This document shows positions 21,616 to 29,174 of a DNA stretch of 64,000 bases, piece by piece (positions within the stretch are counted from its first letter, which is position 1; each line of letters starts with the position of its first letter). Made by a program: the position numbers and the translations under genes. The DNA lies in the NCBI GenBank assembly GCA_024742735.1, contig JANSXV010000001.1, positions 186,001-250,000 on the forward strand, given 5' to 3'. Origin of the DNA: Alphaproteobacteria bacterium (GTDB lineage Bacteria; Pseudomonadota; Alphaproteobacteria; Caulobacterales; Maricaulaceae). The notes beneath the pieces are model-generated. The model ran no database searches and was not told the origin of the DNA. It saw only the letters and a program-made list of their open reading frames with translations.

Positions 21616-22001
21616 CGCAGGTCCGCGCCGGCGACGCCATCGCCGTTTACGGCCTTTTGCGCAGCGGGGAGAGCGGGTTTGAGCGCTTCGGCCTGGCCAG
21701 CGCCTTCGCGCCGCTGGGTCCATGCGTGATACCCGGCTTGCTCTACGATCTGGGCGCCTATCCCGGGCTTGTGATCAGCGAGGGCGAAGTGACCGGCGAG
21801 CTGTTCGAAGTGCGCGACGCCGGCGTCATGCCGGCGCTCGACGCCTTCGAGGGCTATTGGCCGGGCGACCCGCAACGATCGCGGTACCAACGCATCCAGA
21901 TACCGCTGATCAAGCCTGACCGGCGTGCGTGGGTGTATGTGTGGCGGCTTGATCTTGACGAAGCGCGCCTGATCGAGAGCGGCGACTGGTTCAGGCGCTA
22001 G
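21612..22001 (+). CDS. Gamma-glutamylcyclotransferase (AIG2/GGCT-like) family protein
   Basis: The 129-residue protein begins at GTG 21612, overlapping the DUF418 stop (GTGA). The N-terminal AIAVYGLLRSGESG corresponds to the substrate-binding YGxLR loop of the GGCT fold. ALDAFEGYWPG carries the likely catalytic glutamate, and YQRIQIPL is the usual following strand. Members cleave gamma-glutamyl amines or peptides, releasing 5-oxoproline. Which substrate applies here is unknown. The C terminus overlaps the maiA stop by 4 bp on the opposite strand. Confidence 0.75.
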   Translation: MTQVRAGDAIAVYGLLRSGESGFERFGLASAFAPLGPCVIPGLLYDLGAYPGLVISEGEVTGELFEVRDAGVMPALDAFEGYWPGDPQRSRYQRIQIPLIKPDRRAWVYVWRLDLDEARLIESGDWFRR

Positions 22002-22642
22002 CCGGCGTCCGGCTGGTTTTCCGGCAGCGCGCGCTGGAATTCAGGCAGGGCGTTGCAGGCTTCTTCCACCGCCAAGAGGCGGGGGTAGGCGCTGAGATCC
22101 ACGCCGAAGCGGCGCGCATTGAGCATCTGCGGGATCAGGTAGATCTCCGCCATTGTCGGTGCATCGGTGAACAGGAACCCGTTCTGGCCCGGCGCGTCTG
22201 CGGCCAGTGTCTCCAGCGCGTCATAGCCCGCCTCGATCCAGTGCTTGCCCCAGGCTTTTGCGGCGTCGGACTGAACGCCTTGGTCCCCGCCCACGGCTTT
22301 CAGTATTCGCAGGTTCTGCACCGGATGGATGTCGCAACCGATCACCGCAGCAAAGGCCCGGACGCGCGCCCGGAGGGTGGGATCGGCCGGCAGGAGCGGG
22401 CGATCCGGCCAGGTCTCCTCGATCCACTCCAGAATCGCCGGGCTCTGGGTGAGGATGTCGCCTCCGGCCTCCAGGGCAGGAACGAGGCCCTGCGGGTTTG
22501 TGGCCAGATACGCGGCCTCGCGCTGGCCGCCCGCGACCAGATTGACCGGGACATAGTCGTAATCCAGCCCCTTCCAGTTCAGCGCGAGGCGTACGCGATA
22601 GGTCGTCCCGGATCGGAAATAACCGTGCAAAACCAGTTTCAT
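21998..22642 (-). CDS. maiA: Maleylacetoacetate isomerase (zeta-class GST)
   Basis: MaiA converts maleylacetoacetate to fumarylacetoacetate with glutathione in tyrosine breakdown. The 214-residue protein starts MKLVLHGYFRSGTTYRVRLA, the GST-zeta N-terminal motif with the catalytic Ser/Thr stretch. It continues with NPQGLVPAL, the cis-Pro region, and CDIHPVQNLRIL, a zeta-class hallmark. The start at 22642 has GGAG 8 bp upstream. The open frame extends further upstream but that part is antisense to hppD. The gene is divergent from hppD, consistent with joint control of the pathway. Homogentisate dioxygenase and fumarylacetoacetase are not in the window. Confidence 0.9.
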   Translation of the reverse strand: MKLVLHGYFRSGTTYRVRLALNWKGLDYDYVPVNLVAGGQREAAYLATNPQGLVPALEAGGDILTQSPAILEWIEETWPDRPLLPADPTLRARVRAFAAVIGCDIHPVQNLRILKAVGGDQGVQSDAAKAWGKHWIEAGYDALETLAADAPGQNGFLFTDAPTMAEIYLIPQMLNARRFGVDLSAYPRLLAVEEACNALPEFQRALPENQPDAG

Positions 22643-22781
22643 GGGCGCATCTCCACAAGTCACTCGCACAGAAGGGGTGAAATTAGTTGCAAATGATACT
22701 ATTTTCCTCCAGCAACGATGACGGTGCGGCGCTGTTTGATCAAGCCGCCCGCCGCCGCCCCCGCCGCAAAAGGAGCCCGCC
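22643..22781. promoter_or_regulatory. A+T-rich divergent promoter region of maiA and hppD
   Basis: This 139-bp gap is noticeably more A+T-rich around 22678-22705 than its flanks. It contains TAGT (22684-22687) and ACTA (22698-22701) as short inverted arms 10 bp apart, and GTTGC (22686-22690) with GCAAC (22712-22716). Either could be an operator for the nearby MarR regulator. No promoter boxes are assigned with confidence. Confidence 0.35.
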
Positions 22782-23852
22782 ATGGCTGATCTGTTCAAAA
22801 ACCCGCTCGGCACCGACGGATTCGAATTCGTCGAATACACCTCGCCGGAGCCGGAGAAGCTCGCCCAGCTCTTCACGCTTCTGGGCTTCACGCCGTTGGC
22901 CAGGCACAAGACGAAGGACATCGTCCGCTTCAAGCAGGGCGATATCAACTTCCTGGTCAATCGCGAAGAAACCGGCCAGGCGGCCGAGTTCCGCGCCGCT
23001 CATGGGCCGAGCGCGAACGCCATGGCGTTTCGGGTGAAGGATGCCAAGAAGGCCTATGCCGACGCGCTGGAGCGCGGCGCCGAACCATTCGGCGAGGGCA
23101 TCTGGACTGACGGCGAGACGATCCCGGCCATCAAGGGCATCGGCGGGTCGGTGCTGTATCTCGTCGACAAATACGGCGAACAGACAATCTACGATGATCA
23201 TTTCGAGCCCATCGCCGGCGCGGAAGACAAGGGCGGTGTGGGCCTGGAAGTCCTCGACCACCTGACCCACAACGTGTTCAACGGCAATATGGACACCTGG
23301 GCGGGCTTCTATGAGCGCGTCTTCAATTTCCGTGAGATCCGCTATTTCGACATCAAGGGCCAGCACACCGGTCTCCTGTCGCGCGCCATGACCGGGCCGT
23401 GCGGCAAGCTGCGCATCCCGCTGAACGAAAGCTCCGACGACCAGTCCCAGATCAGCGAATATCTGCGCGAATACAACGGCGAGGGCATCCAGCACATCGC
23501 CCTGACGACCTCGGACATCTACGCCACGATCGAGCAGCTGCGCGAACATGGCGTGATCTTCCAGTCCACGCCGGAGACCTATTACGAGCTCGTCGACGAG
23601 CGCGTGCCCGGCCATGGCGAGGACCTGGCCCGCCTGAAGAAGAACAACATCCTGGTCGACGGTGATCCGGAGAACGGCGACGGCCTGCTGCTGCAGATCT
23701 TCACCACGACCAATATCGGGCCGATCTTCTTCGAGATCATCCAGCGCAAGGGCAATCAAGGCTTCGGTGAAGGCAACTTCAAGGCCCTGTTTGAATCCAT
23801 CGAGCTCGACCAGATTCGCCGCGGCGTGATCAAGACCGAACCGGCCGAGTAG
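22782..23852 (+). CDS. hppD: 4-hydroxyphenylpyruvate dioxygenase
   Basis: The enzyme converts 4-hydroxyphenylpyruvate to homogentisate using Fe(II) and O2. The 356-residue protein has two vicinal-oxygen-chelate halves. The three iron ligands sit in DHLTHNV (His), IQHIALTT (His) and FFEIIQRKG (Glu), and the C-terminal gate helix segment FGEGNFKALFESIE is present. A strong AAAGGAG ribosome-binding site precedes the ATG. It pairs divergently with maiA, and a MarR regulator lies downstream, so this is a tyrosine/phenylalanine degradation locus. Confidence 0.96.
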   Translation: MADLFKNPLGTDGFEFVEYTSPEPEKLAQLFTLLGFTPLARHKTKDIVRFKQGDINFLVNREETGQAAEFRAAHGPSANAMAFRVKDAKKAYADALERGAEPFGEGIWTDGETIPAIKGIGGSVLYLVDKYGEQTIYDDHFEPIAGAEDKGGVGLEVLDHLTHNVFNGNMDTWAGFYERVFNFREIRYFDIKGQHTGLLSRAMTGPCGKLRIPLNESSDDQSQISEYLREYNGEGIQHIALTTSDIYATIEQLREHGVIFQSTPETYYELVDERVPGHGEDLARLKKNNILVDGDPENGDGLLLQIFTTTNIGPIFFEIIQRKGNQGFGEGNFKALFESIELDQIRRGVIKTEPAE

Positions 23853-23884
23853 GGTTTGCGGCCGGTGAGCGGTCCGGGGAGGGC

Positions 23885-24024
23885 GCCTCACCCCACCCCG
23901 ACCCTCCCCTCGAGGGGAGGGAGGAGGCCGCAGCTTCTGCAGCGATCCGAGAGCTTGGCTTTTCAGCCACAATAGTCGCCCCGTAATTTCACCCTCCCCC
24001 TCGGGGGAGGGCCGGGGTGGGGGG
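23885..24024. repeat. REP-like intergenic inverted repeat
   Basis: Two near-mirror G/C-run blocks flank about 70 bp. The left (23888-23921) reads ACCCCACCCCG then ACCCTCCCCTCGAGGGGAGGG in two parts. The right (23990-24024) reads CACCCTCCCC, TCGGGGGAGGG, CCGGGGTGGGG. Each block has its own hairpin (CCCTCCCC/GGGGAGGG), and the outer arms pair with each other imperfectly. This resembles the mobile palindromic elements scattered in alphaproteobacterial genomes. It may end hppD transcription and abuts the marR start. Confidence 0.75.
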
Positions 24025-24034
24025 ATGCGCCGAC

Positions 24035-24520
24035 ATGGACGACAAGCCGGCAACGCGTACCGCTGGTCCGGATTCCCGAGCCCTTAGCCTTCCCGAATAC
24101 CTGCCCTATCGCCTGAGCGTGGTCTCCAACAAGGCCTCTGGCCTGATCGCGCGCGCCTATCAAGCCCGCTTCGGGTTGACCATCCAGGAATGGCGCATCA
24201 TCGCAGTGCTGGGCGCCGGCGCTGCGTTGACGGCGCAAGGCCTGTGCGAAGCGACCGCCATGGACAAGGTCACGGTCAGCCGCGCCGTTCGCCGGCTGGA
24301 CACGCGCGGCCTGGTGACCCGCCGGCCCAACCCATCCGACAAGCGCGCCAGCGATATTACGCTGACGGGCGAGGGGGAAGCCATCTACGCCGAGGTCGCG
24401 CCGCTCGCGCTGCAGTACGAGCAGGCGATGGTTGATGAGCTCACACGGGCGGAGCGTGACCAGCTCATGACGCTTCTGGCGAAGCTGGAGGCGCGGCTGG
24501 ACAAGGGCGGGCTCAGCTAG
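24035..24520 (+). CDS. MarR family transcriptional regulator
   Basis: The 161-residue winged-helix protein has the MarR core: LTIQEWRIIAVLG, recognition helix KVTVSRAVRRLDTRGLV, and the wing TRRPNPSDKRASDITLTGEG. MarR proteins usually repress divergent or adjacent catabolic genes and release DNA on binding an aromatic ligand. Its position just downstream of hppD suggests control of hppD/maiA by a tyrosine catabolite, but this is inference. The ATG at 24035 is preferred over a GTG at 24017, which would lie inside the repeat. The ribosome-binding region is the G-run at the repeat edge. Confidence 0.88.
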   Translation: MDDKPATRTAGPDSRALSLPEYLPYRLSVVSNKASGLIARAYQARFGLTIQEWRIIAVLGAGAALTAQGLCEATAMDKVTVSRAVRRLDTRGLVTRRPNPSDKRASDITLTGEGEAIYAEVAPLALQYEQAMVDELTRAERDQLMTLLAKLEARLDKGGLS

Positions 24521-24609
24521 AGCAAGGCTCCGTCGCCGCCATCTAAGCGCACTCAGTACGCCTGCGACATAAATGCGCTCGTCTGGGCCGGAGCCGGGCG
24601 GACGCTATC

Positions 24610-24640
24610 TCCAGATCCACGAAAACCGACTGGATCTGGA
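24610..24640 (+). promoter_or_regulatory. Inverted repeat in the 5' leader of the alternative oxidase gene
   Basis: TCCAGATCC (24610-24618) and GGATCTGGA (24632-24640) are perfect 9-bp arms with a 13-base loop. The right arm ends just before the purine-rich ribosome-binding stretch AAGAGAGAG. It may be an operator or an mRNA hairpin that affects access to the start codon. Confidence 0.5.
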
Positions 24641-24649
24641 AAGAGAGAG

Positions 24650-25306
24650 ATGGAACCGCGTCCCCAAGTCGATTTGCGCGCCCGCCGCGCCCCTGAAAAT
24701 CTGCGCGACCGCATCGCGCTGGGCATGGTGCGTTTCATGCGCGTTTTCGCCGATCTGTTCTTCCGCAAGCGCTACGGGCACCGCGCCGTCGTGCTGGAGA
24801 CGGTCGCCGCCGTGCCGGGCATGGTTGGCGGCCTTCTGCAGCACCTGAAAGCGCTGCGCCATATCCGCGATGATCAGGGCTGGATCCGCGAGCTCCTGGA
24901 CGAGGCGGAGAATGAGCGCATGCACCTGATGACCTTCATCAAGGTCGCCCAACCCAGCGCGCTCGAGCGCGGGCTGATCATGATCGCGCAAGGCCTGTTC
25001 TATAACGCCTATTTCTTCCTCTATCTGTTCGCGCCGCGCACCGCGCACCGCTTCGTGGCCTATCTCGAGGAAGAGGCGGTGATCAGCTATACCGGCTATC
25101 TCGCAGCCATCGACGCCGGGGATCTGGAAGACGGTCCTGCGCCGCAGATCGCGCGCGATTACTGGGACCTGCCTGCGGACGCCAGCTTGCGTGACGTGGT
25201 GCTGCGGGTGCGTGAGGACGAGGCGGGGCACCGCGACACGAACCACCGCTTCGCGGACGCTCTGGCGCGGGATCGCCGCGCTCCGGCCGGCGCAACCGAG
25301 ATATAG
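24650..25306 (+). CDS. aox: Alternative (cyanide-insensitive) ubiquinol oxidase, di-iron
   Basis: AOX oxidises ubiquinol and reduces O2 to water without pumping protons. The 218-residue interfacial membrane protein has all diagnostic di-iron motifs: LET (Glu50), NERMHL (Glu89, His92), LEEEA (about 139-143) and REDEAGHRD (Glu191, His194). It lacks the plant regulatory N-terminal extension with its cysteine. Bacterial AOX is patchily distributed, known for example in Novosphingobium, and is the lineage thought to be ancestral to mitochondrial AOX. It follows marR by 129 bp in the same direction and has its own leader hairpin, so it is probably separately controlled. Confidence 0.93.
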   Translation: MEPRPQVDLRARRAPENLRDRIALGMVRFMRVFADLFFRKRYGHRAVVLETVAAVPGMVGGLLQHLKALRHIRDDQGWIRELLDEAENERMHLMTFIKVAQPSALERGLIMIAQGLFYNAYFFLYLFAPRTAHRFVAYLEEEAVISYTGYLAAIDAGDLEDGPAPQIARDYWDLPADASLRDVVLRVREDEAGHRDTNHRFADALARDRRAPAGATEI

Positions 25307-25307
25307 C

Positions 25308-25398
25308 GCCTATCCCGGACGCGCATTTGCGCGCTCCGGGACCTTTGGCGGGTATCGCGAACCGGTCCCGGATCGCTCTTCGAACGTCCGGGATAGGT
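25308..25398. repeat. Nested palindromic intergenic element after the oxidase gene
   Basis: Perfect 13-bp arms CCTATCCCGGACG (25309-25321) and CGTCCGGGATAGG (25385-25397) enclose further CCCGGA-type hairpins, notably 25313-25341 (TCCCGGAC-GCGCA and TGCGC-TCCGGGA). The density of CCCGGA/TCCGGG units suggests a REP/BIME-like repeat that may also end AOX transcription. Confidence 0.7.
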
Positions 25399-25417
25399 CT
25401 TAATTCAGCTATGGAAA

Positions 25418-25435
25418 TCGTCACATCGCCGTCAC
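25418..25435 (+). promoter_or_regulatory. Possible PhoB box upstream of the phosphoesterase gene
   Basis: TCGTCAC-ATCG-CCGTCAC shows two 7-bp direct repeats spaced by 4 bp, the geometry of the Pho box (CTGTCAT-N4-CTGTCAT), matching 4/7 and 5/7 with GTCA in both. It lies 50 bp before the start codon of a secreted phosphatase-fold protein, which is a sensible target for phosphate control. The match is imperfect. Confidence 0.35.
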
Positions 25436-25484
25436 GGGCGGCTGCTAAGCGCGAATGGTTATCAGCCTAGCCCCGGGGTCAGCC

Positions 25485-27425
25485 ATGATCGTTCGCCTGT
25501 TCGCCGCCGTCTCGCTTGCGTCCATGTCCGCACCCGCGCTGGCCGACCCTTATATCGGCGCGCCCGAGGTGGTTCGCGGCGGCGGCGGGGACACCATCAC
25601 CGGCGTGGTTTTCCACGACGAGAACCGCAATTCCCGCCGCGACCGGCAGGAGGCGGGCATACCCGGCGTGCTGGTCACGAACGGGCTTGATGTTGTTCGC
25701 ACCAGCGAGGATGGGACCTATCAGCTCGCTGTACGCGAGGACATGGACCTGTCGGTGATCCAGCCCGCAGGCTGGCGCGTGCCGACGGATCGCAATCTGG
25801 TTCCGCAATTCTCCTACACCCACAAGCCCGGCGGGACGGGCTATGAGATGCGTTATGGCGGCCTGCCGGATACCGGTCCGGCGCCGGCGGCGGTGAACTT
25901 TCCGCTGATCCAGGACGGCGCGGCGGGCGCGGACTTCACCTGCGCGGTGATCGGCGACAGCCAGACCTATTCCAATCAGGAGATCAGCTGGCTGCGCGAC
26001 GGGGTGATCACCGATGTCGCGAACGCCGGTCTCGGCGCTGACGACTGCCTTTTGTATGTCGGCGACGTCGTCGGGGATGATCTGGGCATCCTGCCGCGCC
26101 TGATCGAGGTCGGCGCCATGGCCGGCGCGCCCCAATGGATGGTCCATGGCAATCATGATTATGATTTCGACGCCCGCTCGGACGACGATTCCGCGGACAG
26201 CTGGCGGCGCATCTGGGGCCCGAACTACTACGCGTTCGAGATGGGCCAGGCGCTCTTCGTGGTTCTGGATAACGTCATCTATCCGTGCGGACCGGAGGAC
26301 GCGGCGACCGGCCATGCGTTCTGCGCCGAGGGCGAGCGGCCGACCTATAACGGCCGTGTGACCGAGACCCAGCTGACCTGGCTGGAGACTCTGCTGGCGC
26401 ACACGCCTGAGGACCGCCTCATCGTGCTGGCCCATCACATCCCGTTCGTCAGTTTCGTGGATGCAGGCTCGGACAAGCACCAGACCGACAATCTGGACCG
26501 CATCCACGCCCTGGTGGAGGGGCGACCCGCCCTGTCGCTGTCAGGCCATACCCACACGATCGAAAACCATGCGCCGGGCCAGATCTTCGAGGGCTGGGCC
26601 GAGAACACCGGGACCGGACCGCTGCCCTTCCGCCACATCATCGCCGGGGCGGCGTCGGGCGCCTGGTATCAGGGCGACTTCAACGTGGACGGCAATCCCA
26701 TGGCGCTCCAGCGCATGGGCGCGCCGAACGGCTATCTCCACCTGGACTTTACCGGGACTAATTATGCCGAGCGCTATCTGGGCCAGCGTATTGATCCGGA
26801 GCGTGGACAGTGGGCGGGCCTGTCCACACCGGCGTTCCGCAACTGGTATGAGGCGATCATGGCCTGGCGCGCGGAAGACTGGCAGACGCGCGATCCCTTG
26901 CCGCCGCTCACTGTCAACGACCTGCCGGATACGGGAATCATCACCCCTCCCGAGCTGGCTGAAGGCGTACTGGTCACCGCCAATGTCTGGGCCGGCTCTG
27001 CGGAGACCATCGTCGCTGCGACGCTTCCTGATGGCCGCCAGCTCGCCATGACCCGCACGCAGGAGGGCGCAGGCGAAGCGCCGCGCATCGGGTCGGCATA
27101 TGCGGATCCGGCGTCTGTGGAGCGTCAGCTCACAGTCGGGCGCTACGCCTACCAGAGCCGGTCCGGCGATCCGCGTGCGCAGGGCTTCGAGCTGTATCAG
27201 GGCGCGACGTTCGGGCCCGCCATGCCGCAGCCTCAGCGCGTCGTCGCTGATCGCAACATGCATTTGTGGACGGTGCAGCTTCCGCAGGACCTTCCCCTCG
27301 GCGTTCACCGGATTACGGTGAGCAGTACGGACCGCAATGGCCTGACCTTCACCGACGCGGTGATCGTCGAGGTCCGTGAGGAGCGCCCGCAGATGCGATT
27401 CCGCTCCGAACTCTGGGAGGAGTAG
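25485..27425 (+). CDS. Secreted calcineurin-like metallophosphoesterase with N-terminal SdrD/B-like domain
   Basis: The 646-residue protein has a signal peptide (MIVRLFAAVSLASM to about 21) and an SdrD/Cna-B-like beta-sandwich (about 35-110: GVVFHDENRNSRRD, GVLVTNG, DGTYQL). The metallophosphatase core follows with the metal motifs GDSQ (in place of the usual GDxH), VGDVVGDD, GNHDYDF, AHHIPF and SGHTHT. About 220 C-terminal residues form further beta domains. The substrate is unknown. The start at 25485 places the signal peptide at the N terminus; an ATG/GTG ten codons earlier is less suitable. A putative Pho box lies upstream. Confidence 0.87.
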   Translation: MIVRLFAAVSLASMSAPALADPYIGAPEVVRGGGGDTITGVVFHDENRNSRRDRQEAGIPGVLVTNGLDVVRTSEDGTYQLAVREDMDLSVIQPAGWRVPTDRNLVPQFSYTHKPGGTGYEMRYGGLPDTGPAPAAVNFPLIQDGAAGADFTCAVIGDSQTYSNQEISWLRDGVITDVANAGLGADDCLLYVGDVVGDDLGILPRLIEVGAMAGAPQWMVHGNHDYDFDARSDDDSADSWRRIWGPNYYAFEMGQALFVVLDNVIYPCGPEDAATGHAFCAEGERPTYNGRVTETQLTWLETLLAHTPEDRLIVLAHHIPFVSFVDAGSDKHQTDNLDRIHALVEGRPALSLSGHTHTIENHAPGQIFEGWAENTGTGPLPFRHIIAGAASGAWYQGDFNVDGNPMALQRMGAPNGYLHLDFTGTNYAERYLGQRIDPERGQWAGLSTPAFRNWYEAIMAWRAEDWQTRDPLPPLTVNDLPDTGIITPPELAEGVLVTANVWAGSAETIVAATLPDGRQLAMTRTQEGAGEAPRIGSAYADPASVERQLTVGRYAYQSRSGDPRAQGFELYQGATFGPAMPQPQRVVADRNMHLWTVQLPQDLPLGVHRITVSSTDRNGLTFTDAVIVEVREERPQMRFRSELWEE

Positions 27426-27429
27426 CCGC

Positions 27430-28515
27430 TTAGGCGGCCGCGGCGTTGGTGCGCATCTTCCAGAAGCGCAGCGCACGCTGCGCATCGTCGAGCGTCAGCG
27501 CCTCATAGACCTGGCCGATCTCGCGCGCGTTGTTGAACGCGTCGTTCGTGGCGCCGTCGCGCAGAACCGCGATGGTGACGAACAACGCCTTCTCGATCCC
27601 TGCGGCCTTGCACACCAGCGCGAGACCATCCGGGCTCTCGTGCTCAAGAGCGCGGCGCGCGGCGTTGTAATCGATGCCGGTCAGCTCTGCGAAGCCGACG
27701 CAGAAATGCACCTTCTTCTTCTCCCGCAGGAGCCGGACCAGCAGCGCGCCGTCGAGCTCCCTGCGGACCTTGCGGGCCTGAATGAACTTGCGAGCTTCAG
27801 CGACATCACGGTCTTCGGCGAGACGGGACTCCAGGCGCTGGTGGGAGGCGGCGAGGGCGGCTTCAAGCACGCCCGGCTCAAGCCGGTCGAAGCGCTCCAT
27901 GATCTTTTCGCGCAGCGTGCTCTCCACGACCATCATCAGGTCATTGAGCAGGTCTGCAGGCGTATCCGCGCGGTCGACCAGCGGACCTTGCAGCACTTCG
28001 CTCTCTTCGGCGCGGCGGGTCACGGTCTCGAACGTCTGGCGGGACAGCTTCGCGCCGGGGTTCTGCACCAGACCGGCCACGGTCGCGTCGTCGCCGCGCT
28101 CCACGATGGCGTGGGAGACCCGCTCCGGCACGGTTTCGCGCTCGGCGATGGCGCGCATATGTTCCTGGCCGCGTTCGTGAACGATAGTGACCAGGTCTTC
28201 CTCGGTCAGGACGCCGGACTTCGACAGGATCGGGCCGGCCACCTCGATGGCGTCGCGCGCCAGCTGCATCACAAGGCCCTTGGGAGCCAGGGGCGCATCG
28301 GCGAAGCGGCGGGACAGCTCTTCGCGCGCGTCCTGGGCGGTCTGGCTGGCGAGGGTCTGCAGCACGGCGTCGAACTGGCGCATCTCGCCGCCGCCGGCCT
28401 TCGGCGGGGCGTCGAAAAACAGGTCGGTGACTTCGCGCAGCAAGGCGCGCCGGCGCTCGGAGCTTTTCTCCTTGGCCAGTTCGGTCAGCTTGTGCAGCTT
28501 GCTGGTGACAGCCAT
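27430..28515 (-). CDS. DUF2336 family protein
   Basis: The 361-residue all-helical protein matches the DUF2336 pattern: an N-terminal SSERRRALLREVTDLFF, HEAT-like repeats with AIVERGDDATVAGLVQNP, then a C-terminal domain with VHFCVGFAELTGIDYNAARRA split here as CVGFAELTG and DYNAARRAL. The family is nearly confined to alphaproteobacteria and has no established biochemical role. There is no signal peptide, so it is likely cytoplasmic. GGAG lies 7 bp before the ATG. It converges on the phosphoesterase gene with only 4 bp between stops. The 122-bp gap on its 5' side contains a 12-bp palindrome TGCACGCGTGCA at 28612-28623 and no gene. Confidence 0.85.
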   Translation of the reverse strand: MAVTSKLHKLTELAKEKSSERRRALLREVTDLFFDAPPKAGGGEMRQFDAVLQTLASQTAQDAREELSRRFADAPLAPKGLVMQLARDAIEVAGPILSKSGVLTEEDLVTIVHERGQEHMRAIAERETVPERVSHAIVERGDDATVAGLVQNPGAKLSRQTFETVTRRAEESEVLQGPLVDRADTPADLLNDLMMVVESTLREKIMERFDRLEPGVLEAALAASHQRLESRLAEDRDVAEARKFIQARKVRRELDGALLVRLLREKKKVHFCVGFAELTGIDYNAARRALEHESPDGLALVCKAAGIEKALFVTIAVLRDGATNDAFNNAREIGQVYEALTLDDAQRALRFWKMRTNAAAA

Positions 28516-28637
28516 CGGTTTCTCCGCATCACGGGATCGAAACCAGCATGACCGGGAGCAGTAAAGAAACCGTGCCTGAACGCGCTTACCAATAGGTTTT
28601 TGCGAATTCAGTGCACGCGTGCAGCGGGAGCTGCGTT

Positions 28638-29054
28638 TCAGCCGCCCGCGAGCTCGTCATCTTCAGCGTCCTCGACCGGCGCCGGGGCGGGTCCGCCTTC
28701 CGTAGCGCGGGCCGCCGCGCGTTCGCGCGCCGTCAGCGGCCGATCCATGGCGGCGTTGATCTGCGCCACGAAGGCTGTCGAAAGGCCGGTCGCCGCGCCT
28801 GGCCTGGGGCTCGGCGCAGTCACGTGGGCCTGGAGGTCGCAGCGGGCCGCGCGATAGGAATCGCCCGCGCGCCAGGTCCAGGCGCGGCAACTCATGTTCA
28901 GGTCGCAGGCCGCCGCGCACGCGGGCGCGCTTTCAGCCGCCAGACCGTCCATGCGAGTCAGCAGCGCACCGCGCCGCTCATGGCCCTCGCGGATCTGCAG
29001 GTTGGGTTCGCCTGCGCCCTGAAGCGCAGCCAGGATCAACGCCAGCATCATCAT
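28638..29054 (-). CDS. Small secreted PAN/Apple-like domain protein
   Basis: The 138-residue protein starts MMMLALILAALQGAGEP, a short signal peptide, followed by a cysteine-bearing domain with ACAAACDLNMSCRAWTW and ARCDLQA. This spacing is typical of the bacterial PAN_4 (Apple-like) domain, a disulphide-stabilised carbohydrate- or protein-binding module. The C terminus is acidic and low-complexity. The open frame extends upstream past the channel gene on the other strand, but the signal peptide fixes the start near 29054. It diverges from the sodium-channel gene. The ligand is unknown. Confidence 0.7.
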   Translation of the reverse strand: MMMLALILAALQGAGEPNLQIREGHERRGALLTRMDGLAAESAPACAAACDLNMSCRAWTWRAGDSYRAARCDLQAHVTAPSPRPGAATGLSTAFVAQINAAMDRPLTARERAAARATEGGPAPAPVEDAEDDELAGG

Positions 29055-29174
29055 GGATCCAGTATCCGCGCCCGGGAGTTTCTGAAAGCTTGCAGCGTCG
29101 AAGCGATTGCACCCGACCGCCGGTGCGGCTAACGGTTCGCGTTCACCGCTTCCGACCGCAAAAGGACCGGCTCC

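Noticed and set aside
20269-21723. Long open frame antisense to the DUF418 gene
   Set aside because: His/Asp/Gln-rich shadow sequence with no fold signature, fully covering a membrane protein gene.
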